Assembly: GCF_000013385.1 (NCBI RefSeq)
Contig: NC_007760.1
Location: forward strand, 1,923,001 to 1,987,000
Length of the DNA: 64,000 nucleotides
Origin: Anaeromyxobacter dehalogenans 2CP-C
Lineage (GTDB): Bacteria > Myxococcota > Myxococcia > Myxococcales > Anaeromyxobacteraceae
Reading direction: 5' to 3'
Below the pieces are notes generated by a model. The model saw only the letters and a list, made by a program, of their open reading frames with translations. It searched no databases and had not been told where the DNA came from. The position numbers were made by a program, and so were the translations under genes. This document shows, one piece after another, positions 17,113-28,203 of the stretch; position 1 is the stretch's first letter, and each line of letters starts with the position of its first letter.

Positions 17113-18981
17113 TCACGGCGCCGGCGCGTGGACGGCGGCGACCGCCCGCGGGGCGGCGATGGCTGCCAGCAGATCGGGCAGCCCTGCCTCCCGGACGAGC
17201 ACCGGGTAGCGCAGCCCGCCGCGCCACGCGATCGCGTGCGTGCGGAAGCGGTCGCCCGACTCCACCAGCAGCTCCAGCGGCCCGCCGCGCTCGGTCGCGC
17301 GGAGCGCGTCCTCCAGCCGCTGGCGGGTGTGCTTGCGGCCGTTCACGGCCACAAGCTTCGCGCCCGGCGGGATCCCGGCCCGCGCGGCCGGGGAGCCGGG
17401 GACCACGTCCACCACCCGGTCGTCGGAGAGGTAGAGGCCGACGGACGCCTCCAGGTTGAACGACCCGAGCACCCGCTCCTGCGCCGCCTGCAGCGACGAG
17501 GGCGTCTCGCTGGTGGCCAGCCGCCACCCGGCCGCCTCGATCCCCGCGGTGGGCGCCTCGGGGCGCGCCCGGACCACGCGCGCGTCGAGGAAGCGGGCCC
17601 AGTCGAGCGGCGCCACCTCGCCGAGCGCGGCGATCACCTCCTCGGGCCGGTAGGCCGACACGGCGGGCCCTCCGGACCGCCCGCCCAGGAACGCGCGGAC
17701 GAAGTCGTCGAGCGAGCGGGCGCCGCGGGTCTCCCGGCGGATGCGCGCGTCCGCCTCCAGCCAGACCAGCGCGCCCTCCCAGTAGAAGTCCACGCTGCGC
17801 CGCGCGTACGCGCCCTCGCTGCGCGCGCCGTAGCCCACCGGCGCCGCCGCGGCGGTGTCCTCGAGCGAGCGCCAGGCCCGGCCGGTGGTGCTCGCCATGC
17901 CCTGCGCCGCCACCGCGATCGAGTCGGGCAGGCGCGCGCCGCCGAGGCCGCTCCGCGCCGAGAGGACCCAGCCCAGGTAATGCGTCAGGCCCTCGTACAC
18001 CCAGAGCAGCCGCGCGTCGGGCGGCGACTGGAAGTCGGCGGTCGCCATCCCCTGCGGCCGCCGCGACTTGCCGTTCCAGGCGTGGACGTACTCGTGCGAC
18101 AGCAGGCCCGCCCGCGTCCGCCGCGCGACCGGGTCGAGCAGGGCCCGCTCCGGCATGCGCATGTCGGCGCACTGGTGGTGCTCGAGGCCGGAGAAGACGA
18201 TCTCGTCGGAGAGCGTGACGAGGAACCGGTAGCTGGCGAACGGGTACGCGCCGAACAGCGCGCCGGCCTCGGCCACCAGCCGCTCCACGTCGGCGCGCAG
18301 CTCGGCCGGGATCGCCAGCGCCTCCTCCGACTCCGCCGCCACCACCAGCAGGTGCGGCGGCGCGCCGGGCGCGTGCACCGGCAGCTCCACCAGGTGCCGC
18401 CCGGTGAGCACCGGCGAGTCCACCAGCAGCTCCAGGCTGGCGGGCGCGAAGCGCAGCGCGTCGCCGTCGCGCGCGGCGACCGGCAAGGCGGTGCTCGCCT
18501 TCCATCCCCGCGGCAGCGTCAGGCGCGCCCGGACCGGCTGCTCGGCGGCGGGGACGCCGGCGGGCACCAGGACCGCCGTCCCCCACCCCAGCACGCCGAG
18601 CTGCGAGGTGAAGGACGACCCGGCGGCGGAGCTCCCCTGCCCCGCCGGCGGCGCGAGCTGGTCCAGCGCCACCTCGACCCGGTCGGCGCCGCGCGGCACC
18701 TGGAGGTGGAACGCGTACGGGTCGAGCGGGTCGCGCGTCCACGCGAGCGGCCGCCCGCCCGCGGAGACCGCCAGCGCGGCCAGCTCCGCCACCGCGTTGC
18801 TCGGGCGGTGATCGCCAGGCAGCCACTTCGGCGCGACGAGCGTCAGCGGACCCGGCCGCGCCGGGATCACCAGCCGCGCGTGGACCACGCCGGAGGGCGC
18901 GTCCCGGAGGTCCACCTCGAGGTCGATCGGCGCCGCCGCGCTCAGCGCAGCGAGGCCCACGGCGACTGCGGCTCCCAGCAT
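17113..18981 (-). CDS. M61-family (glycyl aminopeptidase-like) metallopeptidase with PDZ domain, exported
   Basis: About 622 residues from ATG 18981, chosen because GGGAG lies five bases before it and the hydrophobic signal MLGAAVAVGLAALSAAA then begins directly; ATG 19002 would add seven residues. The all-beta N-terminal domain is followed by the peptidase: LLSHEYVHAWNGKSRRP holds the HExxH zinc motif, and LLWVYEGLTHYLGWVL supplies the downstream Glu. The C-terminal part (about 510-600, VPGSPAARAGIPPGAKLVAV) is a PDZ domain. It is probably a periplasmic or secreted peptidase. M61 enzymes remove N-terminal Gly/Ala; the true substrate here is unknown. Confidence 0.9.
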   Translation of the reverse strand: MLGAAVAVGLAALSAAAPIDLEVDLRDAPSGVVHARLVIPARPGPLTLVAPKWLPGDHRPSNAVAELAALAVSAGGRPLAWTRDPLDPYAFHLQVPRGADRVEVALDQLAPPAGQGSSAAGSSFTSQLGVLGWGTAVLVPAGVPAAEQPVRARLTLPRGWKASTALPVAARDGDALRFAPASLELLVDSPVLTGRHLVELPVHAPGAPPHLLVVAAESEEALAIPAELRADVERLVAEAGALFGAYPFASYRFLVTLSDEIVFSGLEHHQCADMRMPERALLDPVARRTRAGLLSHEYVHAWNGKSRRPQGMATADFQSPPDARLLWVYEGLTHYLGWVLSARSGLGGARLPDSIAVAAQGMASTTGRAWRSLEDTAAAAPVGYGARSEGAYARRSVDFYWEGALVWLEADARIRRETRGARSLDDFVRAFLGGRSGGPAVSAYRPEEVIAALGEVAPLDWARFLDARVVRARPEAPTAGIEAAGWRLATSETPSSLQAAQERVLGSFNLEASVGLYLSDDRVVDVVPGSPAARAGIPPGAKLVAVNGRKHTRQRLEDALRATERGGPLELLVESGDRFRTHAIAWRGGLRYPVLVREAGLPDLLAAIAAPRAVAAVHAPAP

Positions 18982-19081
18982 GCACGCTCCCGGCGAGAGC
19001 ATTCACGCATAGCGGAGACCGGCCGCGGTGTCGAGGGGCTTCCGCGCCCGCGCACCGCGCGGGGCGCCGCCCGTCCGCGCC

Positions 19082-20908
19082 TCAGCGCGCCGCCGCGACC
19101 CGCGCGTCGCCCCGGGCGAACTGCGTGACGGCGCGCGTGATCCCGGACGCCACCTCGTCCTGGTACCGCGCCGAGCCGAGGCGCCGCTCCTCGGCGCGGT
19201 TGGAGATGAACCCGGTCTCGACCAGCACGGCCGGCATGCGGGCGCCGAGCAGCACGTAGAACAGCGCGCTCTTCACGCCGAGGTCCTTCACGTCGCCCAC
19301 CCGCGAGCGCACGCCCGCGCACACCTCGCGCTGGACCAGCTGCGCGAGCCGCCGCGAGCTGTCCGCGCTGGCCTTCGCGTCGAGGTCGCTCAGGATGCGC
19401 GCCACCTCCGACGGCCCGTCCTCCGCGTCGATCCCGTTCTCGCGCGCCGCGAGGCGGGCCGCGTAGCGGTCGTCGGCCACGTTCAGGAAGTAGGTCTCCA
19501 CGCCGGCGCGGACCCGGCGCGGGTGGGCGTTCGCGTGCACCGACACGAAGAGGTCGCCGCGCGCCGTGTTCGCGAGCGCGGTGCGCTCCTCGAGCGCCAG
19601 GAAGCGGTCGTCGCGCCGCGTCAGCACCACCTGGAAGCCCTCCGCCTCCAGCTTGCGCGCCAGCCGCCGCGCGATGGCGAGCGTCACGTCCTTCTCGCGC
19701 ACGCGCGTCGGGCCGATCGCGCCGGGGTCGTGGCCGCCGTGGCCGGCGTCCACCACGATGCGGCGGATGGGCCCGAGCTCGCCCTCGCCGGCGGACGGGC
19801 CGGCCTTCCCCGCCGGCGCGGCCGGGCCCGAGCCCGGGCCGGGAGCCTGCGCCGGCTCCGGCGCGCGGGTCGCCCCGGCGATCGCCTGGTGGATGGCCGC
19901 GTGCGTCCCCACGTCCACGATCAGGCGCGGCGGGTCGTCCAGCGTGAAGAGCTGCACCTTGTCGTCGCCGGGCAGGTCCAGCACCACGCGCACGGTGTTC
20001 GGGCCGTTCTGCGCCGCGCGCACCCGGTCCACCTGGTCGCCCGCCACCGCGCGCTCGACGGCCTTGCCGTCGAGGTGCGCCGGCCGCAGGTCGAGCGCGA
20101 GCCGCCGCGGCCGGTCGCCCTCGGGCGCGAGCTCGAGCTTGTGCCAGCCCACCCAGTGCGACAGGTAGATCGCGACGCGGGTGTAGTCGCCGCTCGACCA
20201 GGTCCGGACCTCGGAGACGGTGGCCGTGCCCTCCCCGCCGGACTCGCCGAGCGGCATGGGCCGGGCGGGCTCGCCGCGGAGATCGGCCAGCGCCGCGTCG
20301 AGCGCGGGCTCCGGGGCCGGCTCCTCGTCGGCCTCGGCCGGGTCCGGCTCGGGCGCCGCCGGGGCGGCGGGCGCGGGCGCCGGCGCGCGCTTCGGCGCGG
20401 TCCGTGGCGGCGCGGCGGCGCGGGCGGGGCGATCGTCGCCGGCCTCGCGCCGGATGGCGGCGGCGAGCGCGGGCGCGTCGCGGGAGCCGAGGCGCGTGGC
20501 GCGCGCGGCGAGCCGGAGCGCCTCGTCGCGGTCCGACTCCACCGCCGACCAGCGGTACAGCGCGTAGCGGGCGCGCGAGGCCTCGAGCAGCGCGGCCGGC
20601 GCGTCCTTGCCGCGCGCCGCCTGCTCGAGCCCGCGGATCGCCTTCTCCCAGTGGTGGCGGTAGCGGCGCCGGCTCCGGTCGCGCATCAGCGCGGACATCG
20701 CCGCCTTGGCGTCCTCGAGCCGGCGCGCCTTCGCCCGGACGGCGGGCTTCTTCGGCGCGGCGGTGGCCGGCCGCGCCCGGGCGGCCGCGCGGCGCGGCGC
20801 GTCGTGCTTCGCGGCGGCGGGCGTCCGGCCGCGGCTGCGCGCGGCCGGTGCTGCCTCCACCGGGGCAGCGAGCATCAGCACGGCGAGCAGGACGGCGGCG
20901 CGGCGCAT
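19082..20908 (-). CDS. N-acetylmuramoyl-L-alanine amidase with AMIN domain
   Basis: 608 residues from ATG 20908 with a signal peptide (MRRAAVLLAVLMLAAPVEA). An Arg/Ala-rich and helical region (to about 260) may bind cell wall or partners. It is followed by an AMIN domain (about 270-375), which targets envelope proteins to peptidoglycan or septa. The Amidase_3 catalytic domain (about 395-600) shows IRRIVVDAGHGGHDPGAIG (first zinc His), a Glu after LALEERTALANTA, FVSVHANAHP (second His) and MPAVLVETGFISN (catalytic Glu). This is the AmiC-type architecture that splits daughter-cell wall. The long N-terminal helical segment is unusual. Confidence 0.93.
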   Translation of the reverse strand: MRRAAVLLAVLMLAAPVEAAPAARSRGRTPAAAKHDAPRRAAARARPATAAPKKPAVRAKARRLEDAKAAMSALMRDRSRRRYRHHWEKAIRGLEQAARGKDAPAALLEASRARYALYRWSAVESDRDEALRLAARATRLGSRDAPALAAAIRREAGDDRPARAAAPPRTAPKRAPAPAPAAPAAPEPDPAEADEEPAPEPALDAALADLRGEPARPMPLGESGGEGTATVSEVRTWSSGDYTRVAIYLSHWVGWHKLELAPEGDRPRRLALDLRPAHLDGKAVERAVAGDQVDRVRAAQNGPNTVRVVLDLPGDDKVQLFTLDDPPRLIVDVGTHAAIHQAIAGATRAPEPAQAPGPGSGPAAPAGKAGPSAGEGELGPIRRIVVDAGHGGHDPGAIGPTRVREKDVTLAIARRLARKLEAEGFQVVLTRRDDRFLALEERTALANTARGDLFVSVHANAHPRRVRAGVETYFLNVADDRYAARLAARENGIDAEDGPSEVARILSDLDAKASADSSRRLAQLVQREVCAGVRSRVGDVKDLGVKSALFYVLLGARMPAVLVETGFISNRAEERRLGSARYQDEVASGITRAVTQFARGDARVAAAR

Positions 20909-21062
20909 GGGAGGGCGAATGTCCCCCCGCTCGATATCTCCGTCCAATTTCCGTCCGCCGCGGCGGGTCCCCTGCCCACGGGGCCCCGGCCCGGCCCGGG
21001 ACGCTGCCCGGACGCGCGCGGCGGCGGTATCCTGGCGCGTCCACACTCCGGGGAGGCCTCCG

Positions 21063-21728
21063 ATGGCGAGCCAGAAGCGCGTGGGCGTCGTCCTGTCCGG
21101 CTGCGGGTTCCTCGACGGCGCCGAGATCCACGAGGCGGTGTGCACCCTGCTCTCGCTCGACCGCCGCGGCGCGAAGCTGATCGCGACGGCGCCCGACGTC
21201 GAGCAGCTGCACGTCGTCGATCACGTGAAGGGAGCGCCGGCCGAGGGCGAGCGGCGCCGCGTGCTGGTGGAGGCGGCCCGCCTCGTGCGCGGCCGGATCA
21301 CGCCGCTCTCCGCGGTGTCGGGGCGGGACCTCGACGCGCTGGTGTTCCCGGGCGGCTTCGGCGCGGCCAAGAACCTCTGCACGTTCGCGATCGAGGGGCG
21401 GGCCATGCGCGTCCTGCCCGAGGTCGAGCGGATCGTGCGCGAGGTGCGCGGCGCCGGCCGGCCCATGGGGTTCATCTGCATCGCGCCCGTGATCGCGGCC
21501 CGCATCCTCGGACCCGAGGGGGTCAAGGTCACCGTCGGGAACGACCGCGACACCGCCGCCGCGATCGAGTCCTGGGGCGCGCACCACGTGGACTGCAAGG
21601 TGGAGGACGCGGTGGTGGACGAGCGGCTGAAGGTCGCGAGCACGCCCGCCTACATGCTGGGCCCCTGGATCGCGCCGGTGGCGACCGGGATCGACAAGCT
21701 GGTCTCGGCGGTGCTGGAGATGGCCTGA
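21063..21728 (+). CDS. elbB: ElbB-type DJ-1/PfpI glyoxalase
   Basis: 221 residues from ATG 21063, with GGGGAGG six bases upstream. The DJ-1/PfpI fold is shown by RVGVVLSGCGFLDGAEIHEA at the N-terminus and the nucleophile elbow PMGFICIAPVIAARIL (Cys about residue 137). ALVFPGGFGAAKNLCTFAI is the ElbB signature. ElbB was linked to isoprenoid synthesis and shows weak glyoxalase III activity in E. coli; its role is still unclear. It is transcribed toward the cytochrome genes but separated from them by an inverted repeat and an FNR-type site. Confidence 0.92.
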   Translation: MASQKRVGVVLSGCGFLDGAEIHEAVCTLLSLDRRGAKLIATAPDVEQLHVVDHVKGAPAEGERRRVLVEAARLVRGRITPLSAVSGRDLDALVFPGGFGAAKNLCTFAIEGRAMRVLPEVERIVREVRGAGRPMGFICIAPVIAARILGPEGVKVTVGNDRDTAAAIESWGAHHVDCKVEDAVVDERLKVASTPAYMLGPWIAPVATGIDKLVSAVLEMA

Positions 21729-21761
21729 CGGTCCCCTCCCGGCGGGAGGAAGGGCCCTGAA

Positions 21762-21775
21762 TTGATGCACGTCAA
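21762..21775 (+). promoter_or_regulatory. FNR/CRP-type binding site upstream of the cytochrome c7 pair
   Basis: TTGAT-GCAC-GTCAA matches the FNR palindrome TTGAT-N4-ATCAA at nine of ten defined positions. It sits 120 bases before the GTG of the first cytochrome gene, inside a perfect 9-bp inverted repeat (GGGCCCTGA 21752-21760 and TCAGGGCCC 21789-21797). A TGAATA (21825-21830) could be the -10 of a class I promoter, with the site centred about 68 bases upstream of the start. The organism's own FNR/CRP homologue is not in this window. Confidence 0.5.
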
Positions 21776-21894
21776 CCGGGGACGCCGGTCAGGGCCCCCG
21801 TGCGACAATTCTTCCGACCCCCCCTGAATATCGAGTAATGTCGCGCGTCCGATAGCCGGGCGGGCTGGTCCGCCCCGATTCCGAGGAGCCCCAC

Positions 21895-22182
21895 GTGACC
21901 AAGTACCTCGCTGCGCTGTTCGCCGCACTGACCGTCGCCGTCGTCGCCGTCGCCGCCGAGCCGCCCGCCACCCTCACCCTCCAGGCCAAGCCGGGCAACG
22001 TGACGTTCCCGCACAAGGCGCACGCCGACAAGCTCGGCAAGTGCGAGACCTGCCACGCCACCGCGGCCGGCGGGAAGATCGAGGGCTTCGGCAAGGACAA
22101 GGCGCACGGCCTCTGCATCGAGTGCCACAAGAAGGAGGCCAAGGGCCCGACGAAGTGCGCGGAGTGCCACAAGAAGGCGTAG
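21895..22182 (+). CDS. PpcA-like triheme cytochrome c7, copy 1
   Basis: 95 residues from GTG 21895, which is preceded by GAGGAG at six bases. A Sec signal peptide (to about AVAA, residue 20) is followed by three heme-binding CXXCH sites: CETCH, CIECH and CAECH. NVTFPHKAHADKLG holds distal-ligand histidines. Spacing and the KIEGFGK...KGP segments closely follow the Geobacter PpcA family, periplasmic electron carriers between inner-membrane quinol oxidation and outer-membrane conduits in metal reduction. It is followed by a terminator and then by a paralogue, so it is probably its own transcript under FNR-type control. Confidence 0.93.
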   Translation: MTKYLAALFAALTVAVVAVAAEPPATLTLQAKPGNVTFPHKAHADKLGKCETCHATAAGGKIEGFGKDKAHGLCIECHKKEAKGPTKCAECHKKA

Positions 22183-22205
22183 CCGCACCGCTTCGCCGCC
22201 GCACC

Positions 22206-22237
22206 GAGGGGCCGCCGCGCGCGGCCCCTCTTCATTT
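22206..22237 (+). terminator. Rho-independent terminator after cytochrome c7 copy 1
   Basis: A perfect 10-bp stem GAGGGGCCGC (22206-22215) / GCGGCCCCTC (22221-22230) with a 5-base loop is followed by TTCATTT. It lies 23 bases after the stop codon. Confidence 0.8.
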
Positions 22238-22402
22238 GCGCTGCTTTGACCGAGGGTGCGGGCACGTGTGCTCAATCCGCGCCTGCGCGCGGACGCGCAT
22301 GCGCGCACTTGCCGCAGGTCCCCGGGAGAATGCGCGGGCTAGAGTGCCCGTCCAATTCGCGACGGGAATGGACCCGTCCGCTCTCACCAGGGGTACATCC
22401 CA

Positions 22403-22681
22403 ATGAAGCTCCTCGCTTCGATCGTCGCCGCCTTCCTGCTCACCGGCACCGCCATGGCGGCCGCGCCCGCCGCGCCGACCGTGCTCAAGGCGAAGAACGG
22501 CGACGTGACCTTCAACCACAAGACCCACGCGGCGGTGAAGTGCGAGACCTGCCACGCGACCGCCGCGGGCGGCAAGATCGAGGGGTTCGGCAAGGAGAAG
22601 GCGCACGCGACGTGCATCGAGTGCCACAAGAAGGAAGCGAAGGGCCCGGCGAAGTGCGCCGAGTGCCACAAGAAGGCGTAG
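22403..22681 (+). CDS. PpcA-like triheme cytochrome c7, copy 2
   Basis: 92 residues from ATG 22403 (AGGGG nine bases upstream). The signal peptide ends near TAMAAA. The mature part starts APTVLKAKNGDVTFNHKTHA, very close to Geobacter PpcA, with CETCH, CIECH and CAECH as the three heme sites. From the first heme on it is almost identical to copy 1, but one two-residue gap precedes the first heme and the signal peptide differs. It appears to arise from tandem duplication. It has its own 220-base upstream region and its own terminator, so the two copies can be expressed separately. Confidence 0.94.
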   Translation: MKLLASIVAAFLLTGTAMAAAPAAPTVLKAKNGDVTFNHKTHAAVKCETCHATAAGGKIEGFGKEKAHATCIECHKKEAKGPAKCAECHKKA

Positions 22682-22723
22682 CGACCTCGACGGCCGGGCA
22701 CGCCCGGCCATGAGCGCAGCGCG

Positions 22724-22755
22724 AGGGGGCCGGGCGACCGGCCCCCTTCGCTTTT
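22724..22755 (+). terminator. Rho-independent terminator after cytochrome c7 copy 2
   Basis: A perfect 10-bp stem AGGGGGCCGG (22724-22733) / CCGGCCCCCT (22738-22747) closes a GCGA (GNRA) tetraloop and is followed by TCGCTTTTC. It lies just before the convergent end of mutS, so it may serve both strands. A second small palindrome (ggccgggc/gcccggcc, 22692-22709) precedes it. Confidence 0.8.
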
Positions 22756-22760
22756 CTACC

Positions 22761-25409
<2,649 letters not shown>

Positions 25410-25491
25410 GGGCGATGGGTTCTACCGCAAGCCGGGGCCGGCGTGCACGGGCCGTGGCCACCCCCCGACCCCGGTGTTACAGTCGCCGACC

Positions 25492-27165
25492 ATGCTCGGG
25501 CGGGCGTTCCAGGATCTCAACCGGCTGCGCCAGATCTCGGCCGCCATGGCCCGCCACGGCTTCGGCGCCTACCTCGAGCGGATGCGCCTGCGCGACGTGC
25601 TGGGGCGCGACGCGCCGCCGCCGGGCCAGCCCCTCCCGCCCCCGGATCGCACCACCGCCGCCCGCTTCCGCACCATGCTGGGCGAGCTCGGGCCCACGTT
25701 CATCAAGCTCGGGCAGCTCCTCTCCTCCCGCCCCGACGTGCTGCCCTCGCACTGGGTGGACGAGCTGGAGAAGCTGCAGGACGCCTGCCCGCCGGTGGGC
25801 GTCGCCGAGATCCGCGAGGAGATCGAGCGCGGCCTGGGCCGCCCGGTGGAGGCGCTGTTCGCGGCGCTCGACCCGGTGCCGCTGGCCAGCGCCTCGATCG
25901 CGCAGGTGCACCGCGCCACCACGCACGAGGGCGTGCAGGTGGTGGTGAAGGTGCAGCGGCCGCGCATCCGCGAGCAGATCGAGTCGGACCTGGCGCTGCT
26001 CCACGACCTGGCCGGCCTGCTCGAGGCGGTCGTCGAGGAGACCGGCATCTACACGCCCACCGGCGTGATGGAGGAGTTCGACCGGACCATCCACGAGGAG
26101 CTCGACTTCTCGAACGAGGCCCGCAACGCGACCGCCATGTACGAGACGTCCGCCGGCCGCGAGTTCCTGGTGATCCCGCGCGTGCACAAGGCGCTCTCGT
26201 GCGACACCGTGCTCACGCTCGACTACGTGGAGGGCGTGAAGGTCTCCGACGTCACCGCCGAGGCCGGGTTCGACCTCGAGCAGGTGGCCCGCAACGTCAT
26301 CGAGGCGTCCTTCCGGCAGCTGTTCGAGGACGGGCTCTTCCACGGCGACCCGCACCCGGGGAACATCCTGGTGCTGCCGGGCAACCGCATCGCCCTGCTC
26401 GACTTCGGCCTGGTGGGCCGGCTGTCGCGCGTGCAGCAGGAGGCGCTCGTCACGCTCATCGTGGCGGTGGCGCTGCGCGACCCGGAGACGGTGGCGCGGG
26501 TGCTGAACCGGATCGGCGTGCCGGACGCGCGCGCGCCCATCACCGAGTTCCGCGAGGACATCCGCGTCATCCTCGACCGCTACCTGGGCCTGCGGCTGGA
26601 CGAGATCCGCAGCGCCACGCTGCTGCGGGACCTCCTCGATCTCGCCATCCGCCACCGCATCCGCATCCCGAAGGAGTACGCGGTCCTCGCGAAGGCGTCG
26701 GTCACCATCGAGGGCATCATCCGGCGGCTCTACCCGAAGCTCGACATCCTCGAGGTCGGGCTGCCCTACGCGAAGGAGCTGCTGCTCTCGCGCTTCAACC
26801 CGTCCGACGCCTCCGGCCTGGTGATGCGCGCGCTGCTCAAGCTGCAGGGGCTCGCCGAGGACGTGCCCACCCAGCTCTCGCAGATCCTGGTGGACCTCGA
26901 GGGCGGCAAGTTCCGCGTCAACGTCGCCTCCGACGCCATCGACCGGATCGGCGGCCACGTGCGGGCGCTCGGGGTGCTCCTGTTCCTCGGCCTGCTCGCG
27001 GCGGGCCTCACCGTGGGCGGGCTGGTGGTGCTGGCGGGCGGCGAGGGCCTGCTGGGCGGGCTCGCGCTGGGCGCGGCGGCGCTGCTCTGCGCGTTCGCCG
27101 CGGCGTACCACCTCGCCACGCTGCGCATGCGCAAGATCTCGCTGCGCCGCTGGCTGAAGCGCTGA
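25492..27165 (+). CDS. ABC1/UbiB-family protein kinase-like membrane protein
   Basis: 557 residues from ATG 25492. Family signatures in order: GELGPTFIKLGQLLSSRPDV, PLASASIAQVHRA (the Ala/Ser-rich loop replacing the kinase Gly-loop), VVVKVQRPRIREQIESD, LDFSNEARN, FHGDPHPGNILVLP and ALLDFGLVGRL, covering nucleotide-binding Lys and catalytic/metal Asp. Two C-terminal membrane helices (about 485-540) anchor it. UbiB proteins support quinone biosynthesis or lipid handling through ATPase activity. No quinone gene is adjacent, so the pathway is inferred from family only. Confidence 0.9.
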   Translation: MLGRAFQDLNRLRQISAAMARHGFGAYLERMRLRDVLGRDAPPPGQPLPPPDRTTAARFRTMLGELGPTFIKLGQLLSSRPDVLPSHWVDELEKLQDACPPVGVAEIREEIERGLGRPVEALFAALDPVPLASASIAQVHRATTHEGVQVVVKVQRPRIREQIESDLALLHDLAGLLEAVVEETGIYTPTGVMEEFDRTIHEELDFSNEARNATAMYETSAGREFLVIPRVHKALSCDTVLTLDYVEGVKVSDVTAEAGFDLEQVARNVIEASFRQLFEDGLFHGDPHPGNILVLPGNRIALLDFGLVGRLSRVQQEALVTLIVAVALRDPETVARVLNRIGVPDARAPITEFREDIRVILDRYLGLRLDEIRSATLLRDLLDLAIRHRIRIPKEYAVLAKASVTIEGIIRRLYPKLDILEVGLPYAKELLLSRFNPSDASGLVMRALLKLQGLAEDVPTQLSQILVDLEGGKFRVNVASDAIDRIGGHVRALGVLLFLGLLAAGLTVGGLVVLAGGEGLLGGLALGAAALLCAFAAAYHLATLRMRKISLRRWLKR

Positions 27166-27180
27166 TCCGGCCGACCCCGC

Positions 27181-28086
27181 TCAGCCGCGCTCCTCCGCGC
27201 AGGCGAGCGCGGCGACCGTCCCCAGCCAGGCGAGGTCCACCGCCGCCGAGACGCCGGTGGCGGCCACGGCCAGCATCAGCGTCGCGCCCACCACCGCCAG
27301 GCCCGGGCCCGCGGCGGCGGCCCCGGGCAGCGCGCCCCCGAGCCCCTCGACCATGCCGGGCGCGAGCGCGCCGGCCATCCCGAACGCGAGCGCGGCGAGC
27401 ACGAACGTCCCGGGGCGCGCGAGCAGCCGCCGCGCCGCCCCGGCGAAGGCGGCGCCGGCCGGCTCGTCGAGGAGCGCGGCGCGCGCCACCGCGGCGTCCA
27501 CCGCCACCGAGAGCGCGATGGGCACCGCCACCGCCAGCGTGAGGGCGAGCGCCGCCGCGGCCGCGAGCGGCACCGCGCCCGGCCCGCCGCCGGCGCCGGC
27601 CAGCCGCGCCGTCCCGAGCGCCAGCGCCGCCGCGAACAGGCCGCCCGAGAGCTCCGCCACCAGGCCCAGGAGCGCCGTCGCGAGCACGCGCGGCAGCCGG
27701 TACGCCACCCCCGCCGCGAAGCGATCCGGGCCGCCCCGCTCGCCGCGCATGGCGGCGCCGAGCGCGGGCAGCGCGCCCGAGAGCCAGGCCACCCGCAGCA
27801 GCGCGCCCGCGACCAGCCCGGCCAGCCACAGCCCGCCCGCGATCGCGAGCGCGCGCGGCGCCCCGGCGACGGCCGCCACGCCGCGCACCGGCGCGAGCGG
27901 ATCGAGCGGCGCGGCCCGGGCGGCCTGGAACGCGGCCTCGGCGAGGATCCCCCAGGCGAACGCGAGCGCGGGCCAGCCGAGCGCGCGGCGCAGGCCGGCG
28001 ACGGCGAGCCCGGGGGCGACGAGCCAGGCCTCGCGGAAGAGCGCGCGCACGCCGAGCGAGAGGGCGGATCCGAGGGTGGGCGGCAC
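27181..28086 (-). CDS. Hypothetical multi-pass membrane protein
   Basis: 301 residues from GTG 28086, extremely Ala/Leu/Gly-rich, with about six predicted hydrophobic helices and few charges. No motif I recognise. It is convergent with the UbiB-family gene (15 bases apart) and divergent from lexA. The start leaves a short non-hydrophobic N-terminus before the first helix. Membrane location is well supported; function is unknown. Confidence 0.65.
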   Translation of the reverse strand: MPPTLGSALSLGVRALFREAWLVAPGLAVAGLRRALGWPALAFAWGILAEAAFQAARAAPLDPLAPVRGVAAVAGAPRALAIAGGLWLAGLVAGALLRVAWLSGALPALGAAMRGERGGPDRFAAGVAYRLPRVLATALLGLVAELSGGLFAAALALGTARLAGAGGGPGAVPLAAAAALALTLAVAVPIALSVAVDAAVARAALLDEPAGAAFAGAARRLLARPGTFVLAALAFGMAGALAPGMVEGLGGALPGAAAAGPGLAVVGATLMLAVAATGVSAAVDLAWLGTVAALACAEERG

Positions 28087-28161
28087 CGGCGGACCCTATC
28101 CCCGCCCCGGGCAGCGGGGCAATCGGGCAACCGGGCCGCCGGCCGGGCGTTTCCTTGTCTT

Positions 28162-28192
28162 CTGAACGCCGAGCCAGTATACCGATGTTCAG
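28162..28192 (+). promoter_or_regulatory. LexA operator half-sites in the lexA promoter
   Basis: CTGAAC (28162-28167) and GTTCAG (28187-28192) are inverted copies 19 bases apart. The right one, read as the 17-mer ending GTTCAGG, agrees at most positions with the asymmetric motif reported for Myxococcus LexA (CTRHAMRYBYGTTCAGS). The right half runs straight into the AGGAGG ribosome site, so LexA bound there would block its own expression. Confidence 0.6.
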
Positions 28193-28203
28193 GAGGTGGA
28201 TCC

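Noticed and set aside
13133-19006. A 1957-residue minus-strand open frame across glnD, the M61 gene and the ATP-grasp gene
   Set aside because: It is a shadow of three recognised genes in another frame: Arg/Gly/Ala-rich, no domain signatures, and produced by the high G+C content.
22241-22276. TTGACC at 22246 with CTCAAT as a promoter for the second cytochrome
   Set aside because: The 19-base spacer and weak -10 match are not convincing; the real promoter of copy 2 is not identified.
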